DNA of 64,000 nucleotides from Arthrobacter sp. YN. GTDB lineage: Bacteria; Actinomycetota; Actinomycetes; Actinomycetales; Micrococcaceae. Of this stretch, positions 48,185 through 57,356 are shown in pieces. A program made the translations under genes and the position numbers. The notes beneath the pieces were generated by a model. The model was not told where the DNA came from. It saw only the letters and a program-made list of their open reading frames with translations, and searched no databases. The stretch covers positions 1,116,001-1,180,000 of the forward strand of contig NZ_CP022436.1 in the NCBI RefSeq assembly GCF_002224285.1, written 5' to 3'. How positions within the stretch are numbered: the stretch's first letter is position 1; every line of letters begins with the position of its first letter.

Positions 48185-51100
48185 CTAGGCGATGACTTTC
48201 ATGGCCTGCCAGCCGGTGCCGAGGCTGATCGGCGGTACGTTGCTGAACGTTCCGCCTCCCGATCCGGGATACAGCCACAAGGTGTCTCCGATGCGGCCCA
48301 CGACGTCGTTCCGGCCGTCGCCGTCAAGGTCCCGCGGCCCGGCCACCGCAGTGCGGGTTCCCCAGCCTGTCCCGATCTGCGTCCATTGCAGCCAGCCCCC
48401 GGAACCATTGCCCGGATACAGCCATAATGCGCCTGTGTCGGTACGGCGCGCCAGTACATCTCCCTTGCCGTCGCCGTTGAAATCGCCGGTGCTGAAGATG
48501 GCGCTCATGACGTCCCAGCCCCAGCCCACCGTGTAGGGAGTCCGCTGTCCTCCGGTGCCGTTTCCTTCGTACATCCGGAGCTCGCCGTTGCTTCGACGGC
48601 CGATGAAATCGGGGATGCCATCGCCGCTGAAGTCGCCGGGGGAGAAGAGCTGCGTCATGGTGCTCCAGCCCGTGCTGACCTGGGTACGTGCCCCGAAGCT
48701 GCCTGCCCCGTCGCCGGGGTAGAACCAGAGGATGTCACCCGCCCTTGCCAGGAGGTCGGGTTTGCCGTCCTTGTTGAAGTCGCCGGGGGTGACGGTGTCC
48801 GTGATGGTGGACCAGGCAGGTGCGGCCAGTGCGATCTTCCGTGGGTCCAGCCCGCCGGATCCGTTGCCGGGGTACAGATACAAGTTCCCGGCGGTATCGG
48901 CGGCCAGTACGTCCGCCCTGCCGTCACCGTTGTAGTCATGGGCCGATGGCGGTCCGGCTGCGGGCACGGTGTAGGTCTGGGTGCCCACGGCCGAGGTGTT
49001 GCCGGCGGTGTCTACTCCGATGTACTTGAGCACCAAGGTGGAGCTGCCCATGACGATCGGATTGGCAGCGTTGTATTTGATGTTGGTGGGTGACTCCGTG
49101 GCCGTGGGCGTACTGCCGTTGGTGGTGTAGTAGATGGCGGCAGGCTCGTTGGCGGACAGCGCGATGGTGGCTCCACTGGCCAAGGCACGGCTGGTGGGGT
49201 TGGCCGTCACGGTGGGGGCCGCGGTGTCCGGTGGCACGGTGTACGTCTGGGTGGCCACCTCAGAGACGTTGCCCGCGGTATCCCTGGCGAAGTACTTCAA
49301 CGTCATGGGACCGGGACCGTTGAAGGGAATCGCCGTGGTGTAGGGGAGCCCGGCCGTCAGTGGATCGGTCCCGTCGGTGGTGTACCGGATATCGGCGGGC
49401 TCGTTCGCGGTCAGTGTGATGGTGGTGCCCGGAGCGTACTGGCCACCCACCGGGTTGGCGGTCACCACGGGCTTGATGACATCCGGGCCGGTGGAGTAGG
49501 TCTGCGTGACCACGGCGGAGGAGTTGTTCGCGCTGTCCACGGCGAAGTACTTCAGGGTCAGCGGGCCGCTCAACGTCAGCGGAGCGGTGTACTTGCTGCT
49601 GGCCGTCGTCGGGGTGCTTCCGTTGGTGGTGTAGTAAATGGTGGATGTTTCATTGGCGGTGAGGGTGATGGCCTGGCCCACCGCGTAGGTTCCACCCGGG
49701 GGCGCCGCGGTGACGACGGGGGCCACGTTGTCGGTGCCAAGGTAGGCCTCAAATTCGGCCAGCCCGGCGTTGGTGGTGCCGGCACTGACTGAGGTGATGT
49801 TGAGCCGTACCGAGCTCACTGTCTTGGCAGGAAACTTGATGGTGAGGCCCGATCCGTTATTGGGCAGGGACGGGACCGCCACAGTGCTTCCATCCGAGAA
49901 CTGCAAGTTGCCGCCGGTGATCTGATCCGTCAGGAGGGGGCGGTCGGACAGGGTGACCGCATTGATGGTCCGGGTGGGGGTGAAGTTGTATTGGACCCAG
50001 CTGCCGGCCTTTTCCCCGGCGGAGACCCATTCCCGGGTGGCATCCATCGGGGTTCCCCAGTGGTACCCGTCGCGGACCTTTTCCGGGCTTTGCGCTGCAG
50101 CCTTCTGCGACGACGCAGTGACGGTGGTACCTGCGGATTTGGCAGCGTTGCCCACCCACTCGATGGCCGTAATGTATTGCCGTTTCAGCCACTCGTCATA
50201 AGGGGAGTCCGGGCAGCCCTCGCCGGGACTGCTGCAGACGTACATGTCGAAATCAGCGAACCGTACAAACGTGTCCACCTTGGCGGTGAGCTCAGCCCCG
50301 GTCACGTTCTGGGCGTATTCATCAATGACATAGGCATCGTAGGCCATGGACGTGTGAGGTCCGGTGTAGCTGCGGGTGGCAAGCTGGGCAAATTTTGCGG
50401 TGGCCCAGTGGTCGCTGTGGTCGTAGGGGCTGGTGAAGTTCCCGGTCCAGTCCTGGGTGCGGAAAGTGGTGGGCTGGAAGTTTGCCACGAGGCGGTTCAA
50501 CGCTGACTGGAACTGGGACTTGGTGAAGGTTGCAGCGTTGTCCACCGGGCGGATGGAGGACAGCCGGCCGTCCCAGAGTTTGAGGATGCTCTGGCTGTTG
50601 TACGCGGCGCTGCCCAAGCCATTGGGAAAGCCGTCCGGCAGCCGCATGTACACCACGGAGACGTTGGGGGCACCGTTGAGGGTCCGCAGGGTCAGCGGGC
50701 GTCCTGGGACGCCGGCGTCGGAGGTAGTCCAACTGTTGGAGACTCCGGCCATCTTGGCGTAGCTTGCCTGGATCCCTGATTCGAGGCTGCGCCAGTAGGT
50801 GGCGCCTTCGCCGGCCTCGCCGGCGGTGGCGAACACTGTTTGAACGCAACGCTTCGCCTGAATATCGCGCATGAAGTCCGGGCTGAGGAAGAGCAGGTCA
50901 TCATCGGTGTGCGCCACGATCTGCATGGCGCCGCCCGTGCCCGCGCACGGCGGTTCAGCAGCAGCGGCGGGAGCTGCGGTGGTGAGGGCGAACCCGCCCA
51001 TGACCAACGCGGGCCCCAGGAGAAGGCCCAGAAGGCGTTTGGTTAAAGAAGGGCGGCTGATCGGATTGAGAGGACGACTGGCGTGTTTTGGACGGTCCAC
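48185..51100 (-). CDS. Secreted PIG-L-type deacetylase with repeat-rich C-terminus
   Basis: A 971-residue secreted protein. After the signal peptide (residues about 20-48, ending APAAAA) comes a PIG-L/LmbE deacetylase domain with the zinc motif AHTDDD (about 64-68) and HSDH (about 228-231). It is followed by a discoidin-like beta-sandwich (about 320-445; DGYHWGTPMDATREWVSAG). Three chitobiase/hexosaminidase C-terminal-like repeats (about 450-710) each contain YYTTNGSTP or RYTTDGTDP. The C-terminus holds five FG-GAP/VCBS-type repeats with calcium-binding D-x-(N/D)-x-D-G motifs (DYNGDGRAD, DFNKDGKPD, DFSGDGIPD, DFNGDGKGD, DLDGDGRND). It probably removes N-acetyl groups from a surface or environmental glycan. 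The GTG at 51100 follows AAGGAG by seven bases; an ATG six bases earlier is poorly spaced. Confidence 0.88.
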   Translation of the reverse strand: MDRPKHASRPLNPISRPSLTKRLLGLLLGPALVMGGFALTTAAPAAAAEPPCAGTGGAMQIVAHTDDDLLFLSPDFMRDIQAKRCVQTVFATAGEAGEGATYWRSLESGIQASYAKMAGVSNSWTTSDAGVPGRPLTLRTLNGAPNVSVVYMRLPDGFPNGLGSAAYNSQSILKLWDGRLSSIRPVDNAATFTKSQFQSALNRLVANFQPTTFRTQDWTGNFTSPYDHSDHWATAKFAQLATRSYTGPHTSMAYDAYVIDEYAQNVTGAELTAKVDTFVRFADFDMYVCSSPGEGCPDSPYDEWLKRQYITAIEWVGNAAKSAGTTVTASSQKAAAQSPEKVRDGYHWGTPMDATREWVSAGEKAGSWVQYNFTPTRTINAVTLSDRPLLTDQITGGNLQFSDGSTVAVPSLPNNGSGLTIKFPAKTVSSVRLNITSVSAGTTNAGLAEFEAYLGTDNVAPVVTAAPPGGTYAVGQAITLTANETSTIYYTTNGSTPTTASSKYTAPLTLSGPLTLKYFAVDSANNSSAVVTQTYSTGPDVIKPVVTANPVGGQYAPGTTITLTANEPADIRYTTDGTDPLTAGLPYTTAIPFNGPGPMTLKYFARDTAGNVSEVATQTYTVPPDTAAPTVTANPTSRALASGATIALSANEPAAIYYTTNGSTPTATESPTNIKYNAANPIVMGSSTLVLKYIGVDTAGNTSAVGTQTYTVPAAGPPSAHDYNGDGRADVLAADTAGNLYLYPGNGSGGLDPRKIALAAPAWSTITDTVTPGDFNKDGKPDLLARAGDILWFYPGDGAGSFGARTQVSTGWSTMTQLFSPGDFSGDGIPDFIGRRSNGELRMYEGNGTGGQRTPYTVGWGWDVMSAIFSTGDFNGDGKGDVLARRTDTGALWLYPGNGSGGWLQWTQIGTGWGTRTAVAGPRDLDGDGRNDVVGRIGDTLWLYPGSGGGTFSNVPPISLGTGWQAMKVIA

Positions 51101-51225
51101 AACCATGCTCCTTTGAGCAGATGTTGGGCCCCCCAGCCGGCAAACTTACGACGCCCCCTGGACGTCTATGAATGAAGTTGGTACTGGCTGAACTTCCGAC
51201 GAAACTGAAAGCGATGCAGTGAGAG

Positions 51226-52017
51226 TTACTGTAGCCCAACTGCGGGAGCGTGAATAGAGTGCCGGCAAACGTCCACGAACTTCTTGAAGGGCAGCAACCG
51301 CTCCGCATCGGGAATGAGGGACGCCTCGGGATGCCACTGCACGGAGGCTACCCACCGGGTGGGATCCTCCAAGGCCTCCACCGTGCCGTCGTCGGCGATG
51401 GCCGTGACCACCAGGCCCTCGCCCACCCTGTCCACAGCCTGGTGGTGCCCGGAGGCAATCTTGATGGTGGTCCCCCCGGGAGCTCCATAGAGTGCCGCCG
51501 CCTTGGAACCGGCCGTGAGGCGAACGTCATGCCAAGCCCACTCACTGGCCGCGGGATCGTGTGGATCCAGGCCACTGTGCGTTACCGAGGTAGGGACCAT
51601 GTCCTGAATCAGCGTTCCGCCGTACAACACGTTCAACAACTGGTGGCCGCGGCAGACACCCAGCAGTGGCAGACCGGCGTCGATGGTTGCCCGGGCAACA
51701 TCCACGTCCAAATGGTCCTGCTCACGGTTCACGTCGTACAGCGAATCTTCGGGATCCTGGCCGTACAAGCGGGGATCGATGTCGCCGCCTCCCGGCAGCA
51801 GCACGCCGTCGAGCATCTGCATTTCGGCAGCCAAGCGGCCGGCGCTGTCTGCCGAAACCGGCGTCAGCAGCACCGGCTGCGCACCGGCCTCGCGCAACAG
51901 GTCCACGATATAGGTGAAAAGTTGATTGGCTTCGCCCACCCGGGCATCGGGGGTGTCCGAACTGCTGAGACGGATCGGAACACCGATACGCGGACGGGCA
52001 ACTTCTGAACTCTTCAT
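51226..52017 (-). CDS. Class I glutamine-amidotransferase-like gamma-glutamyl hydrolase (PuuD type)
   Basis: A 263-residue cytoplasmic peptidase C26 family protein. It has the nucleophile cysteine in GVCRGHQLLNV, the oxyanion/structural region LLPGGGDIDPRLYGQDP, and the His/Glu pair in VQWHPEAS. The family (PuuD, gamma-glutamyl-gamma-aminobutyrate hydrolase) frees GABA or other amines from gamma-glutamyl conjugates in putrescine breakdown. Other puu genes are not adjacent, so the substrate is unproven. It is divergent from the LOG-family gene, with 74 bases between. Confidence 0.88.
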   Translation of the reverse strand: MKSSEVARPRIGVPIRLSSSDTPDARVGEANQLFTYIVDLLREAGAQPVLLTPVSADSAGRLAAEMQMLDGVLLPGGGDIDPRLYGQDPEDSLYDVNREQDHLDVDVARATIDAGLPLLGVCRGHQLLNVLYGGTLIQDMVPTSVTHSGLDPHDPAASEWAWHDVRLTAGSKAAALYGAPGGTTIKIASGHHQAVDRVGEGLVVTAIADDGTVEALEDPTRWVASVQWHPEASLIPDAERLLPFKKFVDVCRHSIHAPAVGLQ

Positions 52018-52091
52018 GTTTCATGATGCACTGGACAGCAGCCCGGTGCGCAAACGCCCGCGTCACAGCCCGGCGATACTACGCTGAAACC

Positions 52092-53231
52092 ATGAATCGC
52101 ATCGGAGCCCTGAACCCGAGCCCGCGGACACTCGACATAGAAAGCGTGGTCCAGTTCCACCATCTGGTGACCGCAGGAGCCGGGTCCATGAATGGCTGGC
52201 ACGCGCAGTCGCTGGACCTGCGTGGCCATGCACGGGAGCTTAAGTCCCTGGAGGCCCAAGGCGCGATCTTCCTGGGATGCACCTTCGACGACGGCGTGGA
52301 AGAGAATCTGCGACGCCGTGGAGCGCTGATCTTTCCCAAGCTTCACGGCGTACCGTTCGACCCCTACCGGAACAGCCTGTACACGGCAGAGGAGCTCTAC
52401 CAGGACATCTCCTCCACTGAGTACGAGTCAACCCTCGACGCCCGGGTCTACCAGTGGAGCATCCTCCCCGGGCGGAGGGGAAGCCTGGACGCCACCCTGG
52501 CCGCGGCCCTGCACGACCACGCAATCGGCGATGCCCTGGACGAACTCCTGGACCACGGAGCACTTTCCGGGACCCAGGTAGTGGGTGTCATGGGTGGACA
52601 CGCCGCCCAGCGCGGCACCAGCGACTTCGCCGACGCCGCACGGCTGGGCCGGCTGCTCGCCCAATCAGGATTTGCTGTCGCCACAGGCGGGGGACCCGGG
52701 GCCATGGAGGCAGCCAACCTGGGTGCCTACTTGAGCGGAACGTCCGACGCCGATGCTGCGGCCGCGCTGGAAACCCTCGCCGGAGTGCCGGGGTTCAGAC
52801 CCTCGGTGACGGCTTGGGCGCGGCAAGCAGCCGCCGTCGTCGAACGTCATCCAGAAGGCACGCCGACCCTGGGGATTCCCACCTGGTTCTACGGCCACGA
52901 GCCTCCCAATTTATTCGCCACGCACGTTGCCAAATACTTTGCCAATGCCGTCAGGGAAGCCATCCTGTTGGAGCTGTGCACCGGCGGGATCGTCTTCCTT
53001 CCGGGCGCCGCAGGAACGGTGCAGGAGATCTTCCAGGACGCCTGCGAGAACTACTACGGAGCACCCGAAACCATCAGTCCCATGGTGCTGGTGGGACGTG
53101 AACACTGGGAACGGACACTCCCGGCCTGGCCCATGCTGCAGAGCCTCGCCGCGGGAAAACCCATGGAGGAGAAGATCTTCCTGGTGGACACCGTGGAAGA
53201 GGCGCTCGCAGTGGTGGCCGGCCAGGCATGA
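52092..53231 (+). CDS. LOG-family protein (PpnN-like nucleotide 5'-monophosphate nucleosidase)
   Basis: A 379-residue protein of the LOG/lysine-decarboxylase-like superfamily, whose members hydrolyse nucleoside monophosphates to base and ribose phosphate rather than decarboxylate lysine. Motifs are GFAVATGGGPGAMEAANLGAYLSG and the phosphate/ribose motif LPGAAGTVQEIFQDACENYYG (the usual PGGxGTxxE with an Ala). The N-terminal 130 residues, with many aromatics (DIESVVQFHHLVTAGAGSMNGWHAQSLDL), form the extra domain of the long PpnN/YgdH type. The family's role in purine-nucleotide homeostasis or cytokinin-like chemistry is known. The specific substrate here is not. Confidence 0.82.
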   Translation: MNRIGALNPSPRTLDIESVVQFHHLVTAGAGSMNGWHAQSLDLRGHARELKSLEAQGAIFLGCTFDDGVEENLRRRGALIFPKLHGVPFDPYRNSLYTAEELYQDISSTEYESTLDARVYQWSILPGRRGSLDATLAAALHDHAIGDALDELLDHGALSGTQVVGVMGGHAAQRGTSDFADAARLGRLLAQSGFAVATGGGPGAMEAANLGAYLSGTSDADAAAALETLAGVPGFRPSVTAWARQAAAVVERHPEGTPTLGIPTWFYGHEPPNLFATHVAKYFANAVREAILLELCTGGIVFLPGAAGTVQEIFQDACENYYGAPETISPMVLVGREHWERTLPAWPMLQSLAAGKPMEEKIFLVDTVEEALAVVAGQA

Positions 53232-53238
53232 GGCGCAG

Positions 53239-54183
53239 CTAGAAGTCCTTGCTGCAGGGACCGGAGCCGAGTTGGGCCAGGCCGGTCCTGTCGCCGGCAG
53301 CGTATTGGCGGACCCAGGAAGCCTGGTCAAACATCAGTTGCCGGGGATCGTCTACGTGATCAAGGCCCAGCAGGTGTCCCAGCTCATGCATGATCACCGC
53401 TACGCCGATCTCCTTGCCCTCGGAGGTGTCCACGATGCCGGCGAACTGCGGGGCGTCCAATGACACGGTACCGGTGACGTAGGCCTTGTAGCCGTCGCTC
53501 AGGCCAATCGAGGAGCTCCCTCCCAAGCCCACGGTTTGGCCGGTCAATCGCGGTACCTGCTCCGGAGTGCTCCACGCGATCAGGACGGGCGCCCAACGGT
53601 CACCGTATCTGGCAGGCTGGTATCCCTGCCTGTTGGTGGATGGGACCTCGGAACTGGGGCCGTCGTAGACGAACTTCAATCCAGTGGCCACGCTGGCTTG
53701 GCGAATGGCCTCGTCCACCAGTGGCTGCCAGGACGGATCCCCGAGATCGGCGTTCACCACGTAGTGGATGGGCCTGCACGGGGAGTAGGCCAGGGGAGTG
53801 CCGTCCTCCTTCACGGCGAGGAACTTGTACGAGGTACTGCTCCGGTTCACGGGTGCCGGAGTTCCCAGTGGCGCATCGGCTTCTTCCAGGCCGGGCACAG
53901 GTTCCTGGCGCTGCCCGAACGGGACCAACCCGGGCCGGGGTGCCTGGCTTTGGGTGGCGGAGGAACCGTACAGGAACCGCTGCAGGTCGCCGCTGAAATA
54001 CGCCCCCGCACACACCAGGCCGAGGATGCCCAGGAAGAACAGTATGGCAGCGATGCTGCTGTGCTTGACCGTCCGTGCTGGTCCCGGTGGCAGCGTTGCC
54101 TCGGGCCGGTAGGGGCCATACGGAGGATCACGGGGGCGAAGGGGATCGGGGTCCTGCCACTGGGGCGACCCGTTAGGTTCCAT
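53239..54183 (-). CDS. Membrane-anchored metzincin (matrixin-like) protease, copy 1
   Basis: A 314-residue protein with a Pro-rich cytoplasmic N-terminus, one transmembrane segment (about 43-65) and an extracellular zinc-protease domain. The zinc motif HELGHLLGLDH lies at about 266-276, with a Met-turn-like QLMF (M284). Other conserved text is SYKFLAVKEDGTPLAYSPCRPIHYVVN and ARYGDRWAPVLIAWSTPEQ. It is therefore a zinc endopeptidase of the matrixin/M10-like clan, probably cleaving surface or secreted proteins. It has a strong AGGGGG box ahead of the ATG at 54183. It is 109 bases from a paralogue upstream, and the family (an M10-like group common in Arthrobacter) is otherwise uncharacterised. 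Confidence 0.85.
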   Translation of the reverse strand: MEPNGSPQWQDPDPLRPRDPPYGPYRPEATLPPGPARTVKHSSIAAILFFLGILGLVCAGAYFSGDLQRFLYGSSATQSQAPRPGLVPFGQRQEPVPGLEEADAPLGTPAPVNRSSTSYKFLAVKEDGTPLAYSPCRPIHYVVNADLGDPSWQPLVDEAIRQASVATGLKFVYDGPSSEVPSTNRQGYQPARYGDRWAPVLIAWSTPEQVPRLTGQTVGLGGSSSIGLSDGYKAYVTGTVSLDAPQFAGIVDTSEGKEIGVAVIMHELGHLLGLDHVDDPRQLMFDQASWVRQYAAGDRTGLAQLGSGPCSKDF

Positions 54184-54292
54184 GGAACCCCCTGACGTGG
54201 AGGCCGCGACGGGAGGTGGGGCGCCGCCGTCGGCCGTAGTCGCCAGCATAAGTCCGGACACGCCGGGAGTCCATGGCCCCCTGAACCGGCTG

Positions 54293-55192
54293 TTAGATGT
54301 CCTCGCGGCAGGGGGCCGAGGCAAGGAGGTGCAGTCCGGTCAGGTCGCCCGCCGCAAGGCCGTCAGGGGCGCCAATTTCCGGGTACATCAGCTGGACAGG
54401 ATCATCAACGTGGTCCAATCCCATGACGTGCCCCAACTCGTGCTGCATGACCGCCAGGACGTAGTCGGCGCCTTCGGGATCAGCGAGGAGTTCGGCGACC
54501 TGCGGGGTGTCCAGCTCGAGGCTGCCGGTGATGTAGCTTTTGGGTCCGTTGTTGAGTGAGTACATGGTGCTGCCGCCCGTACCAATGACTTTGTCCGCCA
54601 ACGCCGGTGCGGCCTCCGGCGTGGTCCACGAAATCAGCAGGGGAGCCCAACGGTCGCCGTACTTGGCCGGCTGGTATGGCTCCCGCCGGTCTGCCGGCAA
54701 CTCGTCGGTGGTGCCGTCGTTGACGAACAGGATTCCTGAAGCGGCGGAGACCTTCGCGATTGCTGTCTCCAGCAGCGCATTGGAACCCTCCGGCGCGGAC
54801 GCATCGTTCACCACGTAGTGCAGCGGCCGGCACGGCGAGTACCCCACCGGAGTGCCGTCGTCGTTGGTAGCCAGAAACTTATACGAATCGTTGATGGTCT
54901 CCGGCGCCTTCGGCGAGGCCAGCGGGGCGTCCGCCTCCTCAAATCCGGGCGGCGGGGCGTCTGCTGCACGTGCGGGCGCCGATTGCTTCTGCCCGGGTTG
55001 CCCGTCGTGCGCGGCACCCGGAACGCTCACACCCGGGAAAAGGGCAGTGATCCGCGGATCTCCATGCAGGAATCCGCTGACCAACACTGCCACAACAGCG
55101 GCAATTCCGGCCATGAGCACGCCACGGAGAATACGCCAGGCCGTGCCGGCACGCCGGTGCTTGGGCGCACGCGTTTCCCGCTCCGAGTCCAC
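54293..55192 (-). CDS. Membrane-anchored metzincin (matrixin-like) protease, copy 2
   Basis: A 299-residue paralogue of the next gene with the same layout: a short basic N-terminus, one membrane helix (about 21-42) and a zinc-protease domain. The zinc motif is HELGHVMGLDH (about 251-261), then the Met turn QLMY. Shared blocks include SYKFLATNDDGTPVGYSPCRPLHYVVN, KYGDRWAPLLISWTTPEAAP and GTGGSTMYSL. The start is GTG at 55192, with GGAG ahead. The two copies are about half identical by eye, so the duplication is old. Having two tandem copies suggests complementary substrates. Confidence 0.85.
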   Translation of the reverse strand: MDSERETRAPKHRRAGTAWRILRGVLMAGIAAVVAVLVSGFLHGDPRITALFPGVSVPGAAHDGQPGQKQSAPARAADAPPPGFEEADAPLASPKAPETINDSYKFLATNDDGTPVGYSPCRPLHYVVNDASAPEGSNALLETAIAKVSAASGILFVNDGTTDELPADRREPYQPAKYGDRWAPLLISWTTPEAAPALADKVIGTGGSTMYSLNNGPKSYITGSLELDTPQVAELLADPEGADYVLAVMQHELGHVMGLDHVDDPVQLMYPEIGAPDGLAAGDLTGLHLLASAPCREDI

Positions 55193-55276
55193 GGTTCTCC
55201 ATTCCTCACGCCCTGGTCACGCGGGGCAGCGCGGAGGACGAACCAACATTACGGGCTGCAGGGGGAGCCGTCCAAA

Positions 55277-56449
55277 CTAGACGATGGTTGCCCCGAATAC
55301 CAGGCCCAGCCCGTAGGTGGCGGCAGCTGCTCCCAGGCCGATCGCGAGCTGGCGCAGCCCGCGGCTCAGCGGCGACGTTCCGGACAGCAAGCCCACGACG
55401 GCGCCGGTCGCCAGGAGCGCGATGCCCACCAGCACACCGGCCACCATCAAGGCGGCAAAGCCCGTCATGCCGAAAATGAAGGGCAGGATGGGAACGATGG
55501 CGCCCGAAGCGAAGAAGCAGAAGCTGGACATCGCTGCGCCCCACGCCGAGCCGACGGATTCATGCTCGTCGGTGGCAGGTTTCTCAGGCTGCAAGGAGAG
55601 GCTGGGATCGCAGTCGCAGCTGAACAGGCCCATGCGCTCCGCGGCGCGGTGCTCAGCGGCCTCGCGCGTCATGCCACGGGCGAGGTACACCAGCACCAAT
55701 TCGTTGTGCTCGATGTCCAACGACGGTGCTGCCGTGAGGGTGGCTTGGGTGGGCAGTGTCGCGTTGAGCAGTTCCCGCTGGGAGCGGACCGACACGTACT
55801 CGCCGGCACCCATGGACAAGGCACCCGCCAAAAGACCTGCCACACCGCTCATCAGCACCACCGGACTGGGTACGCCGGTGGCGGCCATGCCCATGACCAG
55901 CGAAAGGTTGCTCACCAAACCGTCGTTGGCGCCGAAGACCGCGGCACGGAAAGTACCGGAGAGCCGGTTTCGACCACGGGTAGCCAGTCCCCTGACCACT
56001 TCTTCGTGGATCTGTTCGTCAGCCACCATGGCGGGTGTTGCCGCGGGTTCGGAGCCGTAGGGGGAGCGGCCTTCTGCGCGTTGGGCCAGGGCCAGCACAA
56101 AGACGGACCCGAAGTTGCGGGCCAGGAAGCCCAGGAACTGGCTGCGGGTTGACGCGGCCTTGGGCATTCCGGCGTGCTCACCCAGGAGCTTGAGCCAGTG
56201 GGCCTCGTGTCGGCCTTCGGCTTCGGCCAGGGCAAGCAGGATTTGGCGTTCTTCGCCGTCGCGCCGTTGGGCGAGTTCGCGGTAGACGGCGGCCTCGGCG
56301 CGCTCATCGGCGAGGTACTGCCGCCACCGGCGGATGTCGGCGTGCGGGGGTGGCGCGGGTTGCGTTCCGTCGTTTTCGGGGGCTGCCGATTCCGGGGTGG
56401 GGTCCGGAGCCGGGCTCGACGAACCGGGGGATTCCTGGTGCTGTTGCAC
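55277..56449 (-). CDS. Rubrerythrin-VIT1/CCC1-family fusion protein
   Basis: A 390-residue fusion. Residues about 25-165 form a ferritin-like (rubrerythrin-type) helical domain (LADERAEAAVYRELAQRRDGEERQILLALAEAEGRHEAHWLKLLG) with glutamate/histidine iron-ligand pattern ExxH. Residues about 185-390 form a VIT1/CCC1-type membrane domain of five helices (FRAAVFGANDGLVSNLSLVMGMAATG, GALSMGAGEYVSVRSQREL). The family handles iron or manganese: the ferritin-like part would bind iron and the membrane part moves it. The start is GTG at 56449, with AGGAGA just upstream, over a longer frame to 56575. Its convergent neighbours are small genes, and no iron operon is next to it. Confidence 0.85.
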   Translation of the reverse strand: MQQHQESPGSSSPAPDPTPESAAPENDGTQPAPPPHADIRRWRQYLADERAEAAVYRELAQRRDGEERQILLALAEAEGRHEAHWLKLLGEHAGMPKAASTRSQFLGFLARNFGSVFVLALAQRAEGRSPYGSEPAATPAMVADEQIHEEVVRGLATRGRNRLSGTFRAAVFGANDGLVSNLSLVMGMAATGVPSPVVLMSGVAGLLAGALSMGAGEYVSVRSQRELLNATLPTQATLTAAPSLDIEHNELVLVYLARGMTREAAEHRAAERMGLFSCDCDPSLSLQPEKPATDEHESVGSAWGAAMSSFCFFASGAIVPILPFIFGMTGFAALMVAGVLVGIALLATGAVVGLLSGTSPLSRGLRQLAIGLGAAAATYGLGLVFGATIV

Positions 56450-56682
56450 TTTCTCTCCTGTGCTGGGTGGGGTAGTTGCGGCCCCATTGCACGCCCCACT
56501 GTACCGCTTATCTGCGCGGTTTTTTGGCTGGTATTCCTCACTTGGAATGTTCGGCGCACCGTAATTTCCGGCCATTCTTGACCCTCGCCTTACCCGGTGC
56601 TCAGATGGAAGGACAGGGGCGGGGGTCCACCCCGCGCACGTTCAACAGGGCTTTGAGCGGCCCACGAGACGGAGGTTGCACC

Positions 56683-56874
56683 ATGAACACCACCGAATCA
56701 CACGCCAACTACCCGGAACGGACCACCATTGAGTCGGATCCGGCCTACGACTACGCCGAGGACCAGGAAGTGGACGAGGCCTGGGTGGAGGAAGTGGACG
56801 CCCCCGAGGACGACGAACGTGTGGTCCCCCTTGACGAAACCGAGGAATTCCGCGAGGAGGACGAGGAAATCTAG
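56683..56874 (+). CDS. Small acidic protein (63 aa)
   Basis: A 63-residue, highly acidic protein (more than one-third Asp/Glu; repeated DE-type runs such as EDQEVDEAWVEEVDAPEDDERVV). GGAGG sits seven bases before the ATG at 56683. It is cytoplasmic and probably disordered. It may act as an anionic buffer or bind cationic partners, but I do not recognise a family. Its stop overlaps the 3' end of the convergent 99-codon gene by four bases. Confidence 0.65.
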   Translation: MNTTESHANYPERTTIESDPAYDYAEDQEVDEAWVEEVDAPEDDERVVPLDETEEFREEDEEI

Positions 56875-57170
56875 GCGGGCAGCTCGCGGCTGAGTGTGTA
56901 GTGTTGCTGCACACCCGCGCGTTTGCCGGCCGCGGCAACAGTCACCGTGAGCGTCCTCGACGCACCAGACCAGAGGGTCGGCCGGACCGCTTGGGCCAAC
57001 GCTCGCGCGATCAGGTGCGGCTGGGGATGTCCGAACCGCCCGGTTCCGGCCTTCGAGGTGATGGTCACCGTGCCCAGGAAGAGGTCGACGGCGGGAATCA
57101 CCGCGACCGTGTGCGTGGCTGTTGGCGCCGGGGTACTTGTAGCCGGGGTGGTATCGCCTTGGTACGGCAA
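56871..57170 (-). CDS. Hypothetical protein (99 aa)
   Basis: A 99-residue soluble protein of unknown family with Thr/Ala-rich N-terminal text and a beta-strand-rich core (TVAVIPAVDLFLGTVTITSKAG, SRTLTVTVAAAGKRAGVQQHYTLSREL). No signal peptide is clear. The start is TTG at 57170, with AAGGAG seven bases upstream. It ends inside the last codons of the acidic-protein gene on the opposite strand. It could be a true gene with a weak signature. Function unknown. Confidence 0.55.
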   Translation of the reverse strand: MPYQGDTTPATSTPAPTATHTVAVIPAVDLFLGTVTITSKAGTGRFGHPQPHLIARALAQAVRPTLWSGASRTLTVTVAAAGKRAGVQQHYTLSRELPA

Positions 57171-57356
57171 GGGATTGCTCCTTGGGGGAGTGCTCTTGCC
57201 CGCTCGGTTGTCTCTGGTCCGGGACGGGCCGCTTCCTCATCCGAACCACCCGTGAACATGGGGTTGGTGTGTGGCCAGTCGGAGCTTGGCGCCACATCTC
57301 TTGAAGCTGGGACAACCCTACCCCACAGCTATCCCCAACAACGCCCTCTTCCCAGG

